Shown in pieces: positions 1 to 6,881 of a stretch of 39,014 nt of DNA. Within the stretch, counting starts at the first letter, position 1, and the number at the start of each line of letters is the position of its first letter. Position numbers and translations under genes: made by a program. Source of the DNA: Candidatus Adlerbacteria bacterium (GTDB lineage Bacteria; Patescibacteriota; Minisyncoccia; Phycocordibacterales; SBAW01); NCBI GenBank assembly GCA_903884345.1, contig CAISEE010000016.1:1-39014 (forward strand), read 5' to 3'. Under the pieces are notes generated by a model that did no database searches, was not told the DNA's origin, and saw nothing but the letters and a program-made list of their open reading frames with translations.

Positions 1-1
1 C

Positions 2-133
2 ATTGCGTCAGTGACTGAGGAAGAGTTGCACGAGGTGCATGCCTTTCTCAACGACCGACCGAGGGAGTGTTTGGGGTTTGCGAGTCCGATGGAGTATTAT
101 CCAGATATTCAGACTGTCCTACTTGAGGGGTAG
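2..133 (+). CDS. IS30-family transposase, C-terminal fragment (cut by window edge)
   Basis: An open frame enters from the left edge and stops at TAG 131-133, giving 43 residues. It contains FLNDRPRECLGFASPMEYY, which matches the end of the IS30-family DDE integrase core (usual form LNxRPRKxLGxxTPxE). Transposases of this family cut and join insertion-sequence ends. The upstream catalytic residues lie outside the window, so it cannot be said whether the element is intact. The right-hand inverted repeat should lie just downstream, but I could not identify it without the left end. The IS3 integrase C-terminus is a less likely alternative. Confidence 0.75.
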   Translation: MASVTEEELHEVHAFLNDRPRECLGFASPMEYYPDIQTVLLEG

Positions 134-158
134 CTAGAGGTGTTCGGACGCCCACGGC

Positions 159-186
159 ACTATAGTACAGTCGGGTGCTTTGTCAA
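159..186 (-). promoter_or_regulatory. Possible leftward sigma70-type promoter
   Basis: On the minus strand TTGACA (186-181) is followed after 16 bases by TATAGT (164-159). It is the best -35/-10 pair in the first kilobase. It points into the 3' end of the transposase, so it would make antisense RNA to the insertion sequence, or be a chance match in the element's end. No gene is visible downstream of it inside the window. Confidence 0.35.
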
Positions 187-196
187 CACATGTGCC

Positions 197-226
197 TTGC
201 GTTTTTCGATATCCCTGTTGTATGAT
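197..226 (+). promoter_or_regulatory. Possible promoter for a short transcript
   Basis: TTGCGT (197-202) and TATGAT (221-226) are separated by 18 bases. Transcription would start near 233 and would run to the intrinsic terminator at 512-544, giving an RNA of about 300 bases. The -35 match is poor and the -10 is five of six. Confidence 0.3.
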
Positions 227-249
227 TTTTTAGGAAGAAGGGGGTTCGT

Positions 250-501
250 ATGCTATTGGAGGCCGAGTGCGAAAAAGTCGCCGACATGCCATATCAACGC
301 GAGACGCGGCCGAGCGAATTGCCGTGTACTGCAGCTCGAAAGATGCTAGCGGCGGTCGGTGATGCGGTGCCGAGTGCTGCACAAACAGCGGCATTTGGCG
401 AAGTAACGAAATGGTGCCCGTGCTGGTTTGGGTGCGGCAGATGCCGCGCGAAATGGATGTTTCCGCACCTGTTACCGTTCGTGCGTCGGTTTGAGTGGTA
501 G
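250..501 (+). CDS. Hypothetical 83-residue ORF, doubtful
   Basis: An 83-codon frame starts at ATG 250 behind a G-rich stretch (239-243). The product has a Cys/Trp-rich segment, WCPCWFGCGRCRAKW, with a CxC-x3-C-x2-C arrangement but no recognised family. It lies between a weak promoter (197-226) and a strong terminator (512-544), so this stretch is probably transcribed. The RNA may be the functional product, since a hairpin at 432-449 lies inside the frame. Otherwise I see nothing definite between 134 and 600. Confidence 0.2.
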   Translation: MLLEAECEKVADMPYQRETRPSELPCTAARKMLAAVGDAVPSAAQTAAFGEVTKWCPCWFGCGRCRAKWMFPHLLPFVRRFEW

Positions 502-511
502 CGAGTGGTTT

Positions 512-544
512 GAGGTCCAGCCCTGTGCTGGGCCTCTTTCTTTT
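512..544 (+). terminator. Intrinsic terminator
   Basis: A 10-base stem GAGGTCCAGC (512-521) pairs with GCTGGGCCTC (527-536), with one T-G wobble, around the loop CCTGT. It is followed by TTTCTTTT. This is a canonical Rho-independent terminator. It closes whatever is transcribed upstream and isolates murD, which has its own promoter-like elements just downstream. Confidence 0.8.
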
Positions 545-569
545 GCAAGAAGGGTGTCAAGCGATTTTC

Positions 570-598
570 TTTACGGCAGGCGCATTTTGCGACATGAT
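570..598 (+). promoter_or_regulatory. Promoter of murD, predicted leaderless
   Basis: TTTACG (570-575) and CATGAT (593-598) are 17 bases apart, each matching four of six consensus bases. Six bases separate the -10 hexamer from ATG 605, so the predicted transcription start coincides with the start codon. Confidence 0.5.
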
Positions 599-604
599 AC
601 AGGT

Positions 605-1972
605 ATGACGACCTCCTACCATGAGTACTTCCGCGGCAAGTGCATCACCCTGATGGGGCTGGGGCTGTTGGGGCGCGGCGTGGGGGACGCACGGTTTTTG
701 GCCGAGTGCGGGGCCGAGCTCATCGTGACCGATAAAAAGAGCGCGGAGGAGCTCGCCACGTCGGTGGCCGAACTCAGCGACTTGCCCAACATCACCTTTC
801 GCCTGGGCGAGCACAATCTCGAAGATTTTCGCGACCGTGACCTTATCATCAAGGCCGCCGGCGTGCCGCAGGATTCGCCCTTCATTGCCGAGGCGCGCGC
901 GGCGGGCATCCCGATTGCCATGACGACGGCGCTCTTCTCGCAGTTTGCAAAAGAAGCGGGTGCGACCATCGTGGGTGTGACGGGGACGCGCGGCAAGTCG
1001 ACCACGACCGCGATGATCGCCGAGATTCTTGAGCAAGCCGGCAAATCGGTATTGGTCGGCGGCAACGTGCGCGGCGTCTCGACCTTGGCACTCTTACCTG
1101 AGGTAACGGCCGAGACGCATGCCGTGCTCGAACTCGACTCTTGGCAGCTCCAGGGGTTTGGTGAGGCGAAACTTGGTCCTGATGTCGGCGTGTTTACGAC
1201 GCTCTATCCCGACCATCTCAACTATTACAAAAACGACACGGCCGCCTACCTCGCCGACAAAGCGAACATTTTTCTATACCAAGACGAGGCGGATACCATC
1301 GTCGTGGGTGAGCAGGCTGCCGACACGGTCTTGGCCCGCTACGGCGACGCGATGCCGGCGCGCCGCGTCATTGCACGCGCAACCGATGTGCCGCAGGATT
1401 GGGTGCTCGGGGTTTTGGGCGAGCACAACCGCGCCAACGCGGCGTGTGCGCTGGCGGCCGCTCGCGCGCTCGGCGTCGATGATGGCATCACACGAGCCGC
1501 CCTTCAGTCATTTCGCGGCGTGCCCGGGCGGCTGGAGAATCTCGGCGTCTTTGCGGGTGTGCGCGTCTACAACGACAACAACGCCACGACGCCCGACGCC
1601 ACGCTCGCGGCGATTCGTGCGCTGACAGAAGTTGGCGTGAAGAACGTCATCCTTATTATGGGCGGCGACGATAAAGGGCTTGACATGTCGGCGCTCGTGG
1701 CCGAATTGCCGCGATGCAAAGCCGTCGTCCTATTCAAAGAGCGCGGCACTGACCGCATTCGCGAGCAGGTCTTCGCGCTCGAGCATGAAGGCCTTCAGGT
1801 ATTCCAAGAGGAGGGGCTCGCGGCCTGCGTCGAACAAGCCTTCCACGTCGCGGCCGCGGGCGACATCATTCTCTACAGTCCCGCGTTCTCGTCCTTCGGC
1901 CGCTTCTTCAAAAATGAGTACGACCGCAACGATCAGTTCGTCGCACTAATCCAATCACACAATCAATCATGA
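605..1972 (+). CDS. murD: UDP-N-acetylmuramoyl-L-alanine--D-glutamate ligase
   Basis: MurD adds D-glutamate to UDP-MurNAc-L-alanine in the cytoplasm, an ATP-dependent step of peptidoglycan precursor synthesis. The 455-residue product has an N-terminal Rossmann-like domain (MGLGLLGRG). It then has the Mur ligase ATP-binding motif GTRGKSTTTAMI near residue 130, the central motif ELDSWQLQGF, and NDNNATTPDATLAAI of the C-terminal domain. The frame is open further upstream to 428, but that would cross the terminator at 512-544. ATG 605 gives a normal MurD N-terminus and sits just behind a -10-like element. Its stop overlaps the murC start (ATGA at 1969-1972), so the two are translationally coupled. 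Confidence 0.95.
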   Translation: MTTSYHEYFRGKCITLMGLGLLGRGVGDARFLAECGAELIVTDKKSAEELATSVAELSDLPNITFRLGEHNLEDFRDRDLIIKAAGVPQDSPFIAEARAAGIPIAMTTALFSQFAKEAGATIVGVTGTRGKSTTTAMIAEILEQAGKSVLVGGNVRGVSTLALLPEVTAETHAVLELDSWQLQGFGEAKLGPDVGVFTTLYPDHLNYYKNDTAAYLADKANIFLYQDEADTIVVGEQAADTVLARYGDAMPARRVIARATDVPQDWVLGVLGEHNRANAACALAAARALGVDDGITRAALQSFRGVPGRLENLGVFAGVRVYNDNNATTPDATLAAIRALTEVGVKNVILIMGGDDKGLDMSALVAELPRCKAVVLFKERGTDRIREQVFALEHEGLQVFQEEGLAACVEQAFHVAAAGDIILYSPAFSSFGRFFKNEYDRNDQFVALIQSHNQS

Positions 1973-3270
1973 AAACCCAACACATACATATGGTCGGGAT
2001 CGGTGGCATCGGCATGTCGGCGCTCGCGCAATTATTCCTGGCCCAAGGCGCCGAGATCTCGGGCTGCGATCGGGGTGAGTCTCCCACGACCGAACTGTTG
2101 CGCGCCAAAGGCATTTCGGTGTCGGTGGGGCACGAGGAGGCGCACATTACGAGCGAGACCACACTCCTTATATATAGCGATGCCATTCCCGCCGACAATC
2201 CCGAGCGCGTGAAGGCACGCGAGCAGGGCATCGAGGAGCTTTCGTACTTTGCGGCGCTGGGTCGGGCGGCCGAAGGGAAGCGCGTCATCGCGGTTGCAGG
2301 CACGCACGGCAAGACCACGACCACGGCCATGATCGGCAAGATGCTGATTGATGCGGGCGAGGACCCCACGGTCGTCGTCGGGAGTATCGTCACCGACTTC
2401 AAGAGCAACTACCGCGAAGGCAAGAGCGACATCTTCGTCGTCGAGGCCTGCGAGTATCGTCGACACTTTTTGAATTTCCACCCGAAGGTTCTCGTCATCA
2501 CCAACATTGAGCTCGATCACACCGACTACTTCCGCGACCTCGCCGACGTCGAGAGTGCGTTTGCCGAGTCGGTCGCGACCGTTGAAGATGGTGGTGTCGT
2601 TATCGCGGACCCGACGTCAGCCAGCGTCATCGCAGCGATTGCCAAAGCAACCGCTCCCGTCGTCGACTACGTGCAGGAGTCGGTACCGACGCTGAAACTC
2701 CCAGGCGAGTTTAATCGCGAGAACGCGCGCGCTGCTAAAGCCGCGGTGCGCGCCTTGGTGCCGGGGATTGTCGAGGAGGTGCTCGACCAGTCGCTCGAAT
2801 CCTTCCATGGGACGTGGCGGCGCTTCGAGTATAAGGGGCAGCTGCCGCACGATGCGATGCTCTACGACGATTACGCGCACCAGCCCACCGCCATCCGCCG
2901 CACGATTCTCGCGGCCAAAGAGAAGTTTCCCGACAAGCGCATCGCCGTGGTCTTTCACCCGCACCTCTACTCGCGCACGCGCGACCTCTTCGACGATTTT
3001 GCGGCATCCCTGGCCCTCGTCGATGAGGCGTACGTGCTACCCATTTATGCCGCGCGTGAGGAGCCGGACCCTGCGGTCTCGCACGAATCACTCGCCGAGG
3101 CGGTCAATCAGGTTGGCGGCCACGCGCAGGCACTCGCCGATTTAGACGAGGCGACCCGTGTCCTGGCGGCGCTCCCCAAAGACGTCGTCGCCTTCACCAT
3201 GGGTGCGGGCGACGTCTACCGTGCGGGCGAGGCAGCACTCCTGTTATCAATCGAAACTGCCACACAATAG
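1969..3270 (+). CDS. murC: UDP-N-acetylmuramate--L-alanine ligase
   Basis: MurC joins L-alanine to UDP-MurNAc using ATP, the first amino-acid addition of the peptidoglycan stem. At 433 residues it is slightly shorter than the usual 450-490. Visible signatures are the N-terminal glycine motif GIGGIGMSALAQ, the P-loop GTHGKTTTTAMI near residue 110, ITNIELDHTDYF, HGTWRRFEYKG and YDDYAHQPTAIRRTI. The start codon overlaps the murD stop by four bases. rsmI follows after one base, so murD-murC-rsmI is one operon. murE, murF, mraY and murG are not in the window; murB is 25 kb away. Confidence 0.96.
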   Translation: MKTQHIHMVGIGGIGMSALAQLFLAQGAEISGCDRGESPTTELLRAKGISVSVGHEEAHITSETTLLIYSDAIPADNPERVKAREQGIEELSYFAALGRAAEGKRVIAVAGTHGKTTTTAMIGKMLIDAGEDPTVVVGSIVTDFKSNYREGKSDIFVVEACEYRRHFLNFHPKVLVITNIELDHTDYFRDLADVESAFAESVATVEDGGVVIADPTSASVIAAIAKATAPVVDYVQESVPTLKLPGEFNRENARAAKAAVRALVPGIVEEVLDQSLESFHGTWRRFEYKGQLPHDAMLYDDYAHQPTAIRRTILAAKEKFPDKRIAVVFHPHLYSRTRDLFDDFAASLALVDEAYVLPIYAAREEPDPAVSHESLAEAVNQVGGHAQALADLDEATRVLAALPKDVVAFTMGAGDVYRAGEAALLLSIETATQ

Positions 3271-3271
3271 T

Positions 3272-3946
3272 ATGGGAACCCTCTCCATCGTCGCGACCCC
3301 GATCGGGAATCTCGAGGACATCACCCTGCGAGCGCTGCGCACGCTTCGTGAATGCGATGTCATCTACGCCGAGGACACGCGCGTGATTGCCAAATTGCTC
3401 ACGCGCCACGAGCTTCACAAACCGCTCCAACGGATGGATGCTGCGACCGAGGGCAAGAAAGGGGAGGAGGTGGTCGCTCGACTTGCGGCAGGCGAGCGAG
3501 TGGTCTTTGTCTCCGACGCCGGCACGCCAGGAATCTCTGACCCGGGTGCACGCCTGGTCGCGTACGTGCGCGAGCATGCGCCCGAGGCAGTGATCGAGGC
3601 CATTCCCGGCCCCTCGGCCATCACGGCGCTCCTCTCGATTGCGGGCATCGATGCTACCCGGTTCTCGTTCTTCGGCTTCTTGCCGCACAAAAAAGGGCGC
3701 ATGACGATGCTGCGCGAGGTCGCGGCGAGCCCGCTTCCGGTCGTCCTCTACGAGTCGCCGCACCGCATTTTAAAACTGATGGAGGAACTCGCTGCCGCGC
3801 TGCCCGCATGCCGCGTGACGGTGGGCCGCGAGCTCACCAAGATGCACGAGGAGGTCATTGCGGGCTCGCCCAGTGAGATCTCGGCGTCGCTTGAGTCCCG
3901 CGACGCGGTGCGCGGGGAATTTGTCGTTATCGTTGAGGCTATATAA
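3272..3946 (+). CDS. rsmI: 16S rRNA (cytidine(1402)-2'-O)-methyltransferase
   Basis: RsmI methylates the 2'-OH of C1402 in the decoding centre of 16S rRNA with S-adenosylmethionine. The 224-residue product shows the tetrapyrrole-methylase fold: GTLSIVATPIGNLEDITLRA at the N-terminus, then AEDTR, FVSDAGTPGISDPG, AIPGPSAITALLSIAG, FFGFLPHKKG and LYESPHRI. It ends soon after GEFVVIVEA, so the C-terminal extension of about 50-60 residues seen in E. coli RsmI is absent. ATG 3272 follows the murC stop by one base and gives the family-typical N-terminus. Confidence 0.94.
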   Translation: MGTLSIVATPIGNLEDITLRALRTLRECDVIYAEDTRVIAKLLTRHELHKPLQRMDAATEGKKGEEVVARLAAGERVVFVSDAGTPGISDPGARLVAYVREHAPEAVIEAIPGPSAITALLSIAGIDATRFSFFGFLPHKKGRMTMLREVAASPLPVVLYESPHRILKLMEELAAALPACRVTVGRELTKMHEEVIAGSPSEISASLESRDAVRGEFVVIVEAI

Positions 3947-3954
3947 ATCACTTG

Positions 3955-3963
3955 TGATAGGAT
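3955..3963 (+). promoter_or_regulatory. Extended -10 element, predicted leaderless start
   Basis: TGA directly precedes TAGGAT (3958-3963), an extended -10 form. Six bases (TGAGGT) lie between it and ATG 3970. The GAGG in the gap is too close to the start to be a normal Shine-Dalgarno. Confidence 0.4.
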
Positions 3964-3969
3964 TGAGGT

Positions 3970-4215
3970 ATGTCCAAAGAAATGAGCGTAATCGTCCTGG
4001 GGTTATTGGTCGCGTTGGTGCCGCTCTCGGGCTTTCCTGAGTCAGGTCGGACCGCGCTTATTGCGGTGTTTGGTATCGCGATTGCCGTCATCGGATTTTT
4101 GCTGCGCGGCGAAGTGCTCGCGCGCGGAAGTAAAAAGTCGGACAGTCACCCCTTCGTCGAGAGCTCAGCTGCGCCCGCGCCTGCATACCATGAGCACGAA
4201 GAAGGCGCCGAATAA
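3970..4215 (+). CDS. Small two-helix membrane protein, unknown function
   Basis: The 81-residue product has two hydrophobic segments, residues about 6-22 (VIVLGLLVALVPLSGFP) and 28-46 (ALIAVFGIAIAVIGFLL), followed by a polar tail of about 35 residues (HPFVESSAAPAPAYHEHEE). It belongs to no family I recognise. Its last 26 bases overlap the start of the DUF4015-like gene, which suggests co-translation and perhaps a shared role at the membrane. Confidence 0.65.
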   Translation: MSKEMSVIVLGLLVALVPLSGFPESGRTALIAVFGIAIAVIGFLLRGEVLARGSKKSDSHPFVESSAAPAPAYHEHEEGAE

Positions 4216-5578
4216 TTCGCTCCGCGAGTATTGGCCGTACATCGCGGCGGGCGTATTCGGCATCGCCGTCGCCGTCGCGCTGGCATACGTCGTGTTGCCG
4301 GTGGTGACCTCGGTCTCCTCAAGCGGCCCCGTCGCGGCAATCTCTAGCGTGGCGGCAGTGAGCGCCACCTCGAGCACCACAACCACCGCGACGCCCATTG
4401 CCATCTCGGGAGTCACGCACATCAAAACACCCGATGCGGTGCGTGCCATTTACATGTCGCAGTGCGTCGTCGGCACGCCATCCTTTCGCAACTCGCTGGT
4501 CTCGCTGATCGACAAGAGCGACCTTAACGCGGTCGTCATTGACGTGCGCGATTACACGGGCACCATTTCATTCCCGACCGACAACCCGCTGCTGAAAGAT
4601 GCGGTCTCGACCGCCTGTGGCGCGTCTGACATGAAGGAGTTCATCGCCGAGCTCCACGCGAAAAATATCTACGTCATCGGCCGCATCACCACCTTCCAAA
4701 ATCCGTACTACACCAAAATGCATCCGCACGAGGCGGTGCAGAGCAAGTCGGGCGGCGTGTGGAAAGATTACAAAGGCTTGGCCTTCGTCGACGTCGGCGC
4801 CACACCCTATTGGGAGAATGTCGTGGCGCTCGGCGAGGAATCCTATAACATGGGCTTCGATGAGCTGAACTTCGACTACGTGCGCTTCCCCTCCGACGGC
4901 CCCATGAGCGACGCGTACTACTCGTGGGATGTGGGGAAGACCAAGGCACAGGCGCTCGAGGAGTTCTTTGCCTACCTCTCCAAGAACTTGCGCGACCCCG
5001 CCAACTACCCCTCGACAGGCTCGGGTCAAGTTGGCGCGCCCCAAGTCCCCGCACTCTCGGCCGACGTCTTCGGTATGGCGGCCAGCAACGAGGATGACCT
5101 TGGCATCGGCCAGGTCCTCGAGCGCGCGCTCCCGTACTTTGATTTCGTCGACCCCATGGTCTACCCGTCGCACTACCCGGCAGGATTCAACGGCTACAAA
5201 GACGTCAACGCGCACCCCTACGACATCGTGAAGTTCGCGATGGATCGCGCGGTTGCCTGCACCACAGCCACCACGACGAGTGTGCCCGCGATGGACGAGA
5301 CACCGATCGTCACGATCTCGGCTGCCTCGACCGCCGCCACGAGCACCTCGACCGCCAAGGCAACGGCCGCGAAAGCGTCCCCGCAGCTCTACTCCAAACC
5401 CGCCTTCGCCGCCTCGAAAATCCGCCCGTGGCTCCAGAGCTTCGACTACCCGGTGGTCTACACGCCCGACATGGTCGCGGCCCAAATCAAAGCCAACGAA
5501 GACGCCGGCCTCTCGTCCTACCTCTTCTGGGACGCCGGCAATAAGTACACCGCGCTGCGAGAGGTTTTGGGGCAGTAA
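4190..5578 (+). CDS. Membrane-anchored putative glycoside hydrolase (DUF4015-like)
   Basis: The 462-residue product starts with a cytoplasmic tail and one membrane helix (about 16-39), then a Ser/Thr/Ala-rich linker to about 75, then an external domain. That domain has features of the DUF4015 putative glycosyl-hydrolase family (TIM barrel): AVVIDVRDYTGTISF, GFDELNFDYVRFPSDG and VDPMVYPSHY. The acidic residues in the second motif are the likely active site. Two low-complexity insertions interrupt the domain: a Thr/Ala-rich run near residues 362-400, and a short STGSGQ insert encoded by a dispersed repeat (5009-5030). The frame is open upstream to 4061, but ATG 4190 gives a sensible membrane-anchor start. 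The substrate is unknown; a cell-surface polysaccharide is likely. Confidence 0.8.
   Translation: MSTKKAPNNSLREYWPYIAAGVFGIAVAVALAYVVLPVVTSVSSSGPVAAISSVAAVSATSSTTTTATPIAISGVTHIKTPDAVRAIYMSQCVVGTPSFRNSLVSLIDKSDLNAVVIDVRDYTGTISFPTDNPLLKDAVSTACGASDMKEFIAELHAKNIYVIGRITTFQNPYYTKMHPHEAVQSKSGGVWKDYKGLAFVDVGATPYWENVVALGEESYNMGFDELNFDYVRFPSDGPMSDAYYSWDVGKTKAQALEEFFAYLSKNLRDPANYPSTGSGQVGAPQVPALSADVFGMAASNEDDLGIGQVLERALPYFDFVDPMVYPSHYPAGFNGYKDVNAHPYDIVKFAMDRAVACTTATTTSVPAMDETPIVTISAASTAATSTSTAKATAAKASPQLYSKPAFAASKIRPWLQSFDYPVVYTPDMVAAQIKANEDAGLSSYLFWDAGNKYTALREVLGQ
5009..5030 (+). repeat. Dispersed STGSGQ-type repeat inside a gene
   Basis: CTCGACAGGCTCGGGTCAAG (5011-5030) resembles the short repeat that recurs in many Patescibacteria and other genomes and reads as STGSGQ in one frame. 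Here it is inserted in frame in the DUF4015-like gene, giving NYPSTGSGQVGAP. I found no second copy in this window. Confidence 0.5.
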
Positions 5579-5589
5579 GCATTAACCGA

Positions 5590-5595
5590 TAGGAT
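5590..5595 (+). promoter_or_regulatory. -10-like element, predicted leaderless start
   Basis: TAGGAT ends seven bases before ATG 5603. The same hexamer precedes the gene at 3970. Confidence 0.35.
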
Positions 5596-5602
5596 ATTTT
5601 GT

Positions 5603-5908
5603 ATGGCTACGTACAACAAACTGGTTCGCGACAAGATTCCTGAGATTTTAGACATGAAAGGTGTACCGTACGAGATGCGTATAGCCTCAGGACAAGAGTT
5701 TAAGATCGAGCTCATCAAAAAACTCCATGAGGAGGTTGCTGAGTTCGTGGCCGACGAGAGTATAGAAGAATTAGCCGACGTTCTTGAGGTTATCGCAGCA
5801 CTTCGAACACTACCCGAGTACGTAGCCGTCGAGGAAGAACGTCTGCTTAAACGTACCGAGCGTGGCGGTTTCGATGCGCGTATTATATGCAAGGGCAAGA
5901 AGGCGTAA
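5603..5908 (+). CDS. MazG/phosphoribosyl-ATP pyrophosphohydrolase-like protein
   Basis: The 101-residue product starts YNKLVRDKIPEIL and contains LHEEVAEFV and EELADVLEVIAAL. These acidic motifs (EExxE and EExxD) bind magnesium in the all-alpha NTP pyrophosphatase superfamily. The N-terminal NKLVRDKIP form is typical of stand-alone house-cleaning enzymes (COG4997-like), not the histidine-pathway HisE, and no his genes are nearby. It probably hydrolyses a non-canonical nucleoside triphosphate. A Nudix hydrolase follows directly, which supports a nucleotide-sanitation role. Confidence 0.85.
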   Translation: MATYNKLVRDKIPEILDMKGVPYEMRIASGQEFKIELIKKLHEEVAEFVADESIEELADVLEVIAALRTLPEYVAVEEERLLKRTERGGFDARIICKGKKA

Positions 5909-5916
5909 ATACTATT

Positions 5917-6417
5917 ATGCAACTCACCAACACCTGGAAAGCGTACAGTGGAGTCGAATATATTTTCGAATACTCGGACGCAGATTCGTTCGAGCATCTT
6001 GAGCCGCAATTTGTGCGCCAGGTTTATGGCGTGTGTTTTTGTGATGGGAAGATTGTGTTGGGGTGGAGCTGTGGGCGCAAGGAGTGGTGCCTCATTGGCG
6101 GCACAATTGAGGCAGGGGAGACCTTCGAGCAGACGCTTAAGCGCGAGATTAAGGAAGAGTCGAACATGGAGATTTTGGCGTACACCCCGATAGGCTGCCA
6201 AAAGATGATCGACACGCGCGACCAGAGCTTCGTCTACCAGTTGCGCTACGCCTGCCTCGCCAAACCATTCGGTCCCTTCCAAGGTGACCCTTTGGGTGAC
6301 ATCGTCAAAATCGAACTGGTCGACCCTGCATTAATTAAGGATTACCTTAAATGGGGCACCATCCACGACCATATCGTCGAGCGCGCAATCGAGCTTTTCC
6401 CCACTTTGCGTACATAG
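5917..6417 (+). CDS. Nudix hydrolase
   Basis: The 166-residue product has a Nudix box at residues about 62-84: G-x5-E-x7-REIKEES, with the glycine after EE-x replaced by Asn (EESNM instead of EExGU). The REIKEE core that binds metal is intact. Nudix enzymes hydrolyse nucleoside diphosphates linked to another moiety; the substrate here cannot be read from sequence. An in-frame ATG at 5887 would overlap the previous gene by 22 bases; ATG 5917 avoids this and is preferred with moderate confidence. Confidence 0.85.
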   Translation: MQLTNTWKAYSGVEYIFEYSDADSFEHLEPQFVRQVYGVCFCDGKIVLGWSCGRKEWCLIGGTIEAGETFEQTLKREIKEESNMEILAYTPIGCQKMIDTRDQSFVYQLRYACLAKPFGPFQGDPLGDIVKIELVDPALIKDYLKWGTIHDHIVERAIELFPTLRT

Positions 6418-6434
6418 GTGTCAATTAACGAAGC

Positions 6435-6440
6435 TATACT
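6435..6440 (+). promoter_or_regulatory. -10 element, predicted leaderless start
   Basis: TATACT ends seven bases before ATG 6448. Its position supports the ATG over the GTG at 6418 as the true start of the next gene. Confidence 0.5.
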
Positions 6441-6447
6441 GGATATT

Positions 6448-6822
6448 ATGAGAGATGCTGAGATACTTTTGTTCTTTTGCATTGTGTCGGGCATCGGCAT
6501 GGGTACTTCCTATCTTTTGTTGCGAACTAGTAAGGAATTTCGGTGGAGCTCGTTCGTCGCATTTCTCTTCGCGCCGGTATGCGCATCGCTTCTGTTGACT
6601 TTGGTATATGGGTGGCGCGTGTTGTTTCTCTTTGCTGTCTCTTGCGTCGTCGGATTCTTAATGGAATTTTCGCTGGGTTTGCTGTATCACAAAACACTTA
6701 AGCATCGTCTGTGGTCGTATGATCGATACAACGTTGGCGGCTATACAAGCTGGCTGACCATCCCCATGTGGGGTGTTGCAGGTGTCCTCTTTTGGCTGCT
6801 CGGTCGCGTTGTCGGGCTCTAA
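6448..6822 (+). CDS. Small multi-pass membrane protein, unknown function
   Basis: The 124-residue product has about four hydrophobic segments: LFFCIVSGIGMGTSYLLL, FVAFLFAPVCASLLLTLVY, LFLFAVSCVVGFLMEFSLGL and MWGVAGVLFWLLGRVVGL. A conserved-looking loop, HRLWSYDRYNVGGYTSWL, lies before the last helix. The GFLME...G...W.Y pattern recalls small integral membrane families such as the CmpB-type permeases, but I cannot assign it. A GTG at 6418 would add ten residues; ATG 6448 is chosen because of the TATACT seven bases upstream. Confidence 0.6.
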   Translation: MRDAEILLFFCIVSGIGMGTSYLLLRTSKEFRWSSFVAFLFAPVCASLLLTLVYGWRVLFLFAVSCVVGFLMEFSLGLLYHKTLKHRLWSYDRYNVGGYTSWLTIPMWGVAGVLFWLLGRVVGL

Positions 6823-6865
6823 CCGGTTAATCCTGTGTATTTGAAAAATTGTGGTCTCGATGAAA

Positions 6866-6874
6866 TGGTATACT
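6866..6874 (+). promoter_or_regulatory. Extended -10 element, predicted leaderless start
   Basis: TGG directly precedes TATACT (6869-6874), giving an extended -10. Seven bases separate it from ATG 6882. No well-spaced -35 is visible, as expected for extended -10 promoters. Confidence 0.55.
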
Positions 6875-6881
6875 TTTGGTA

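Noticed and set aside
265-290. Resemblance of GCGAAAAAGTCGCCGAC to the conserved GAGGAAAGTCC of RNase P RNA
   Set aside because: The other conserved RNase P segments (such as ACAGAA near the 3' end) are absent in the following 300 bases.
4568-5485. A 305-codon minus-strand frame opposite the DUF4015-like gene
   Set aside because: It is a shadow frame with skewed Gly/Arg/Val composition.
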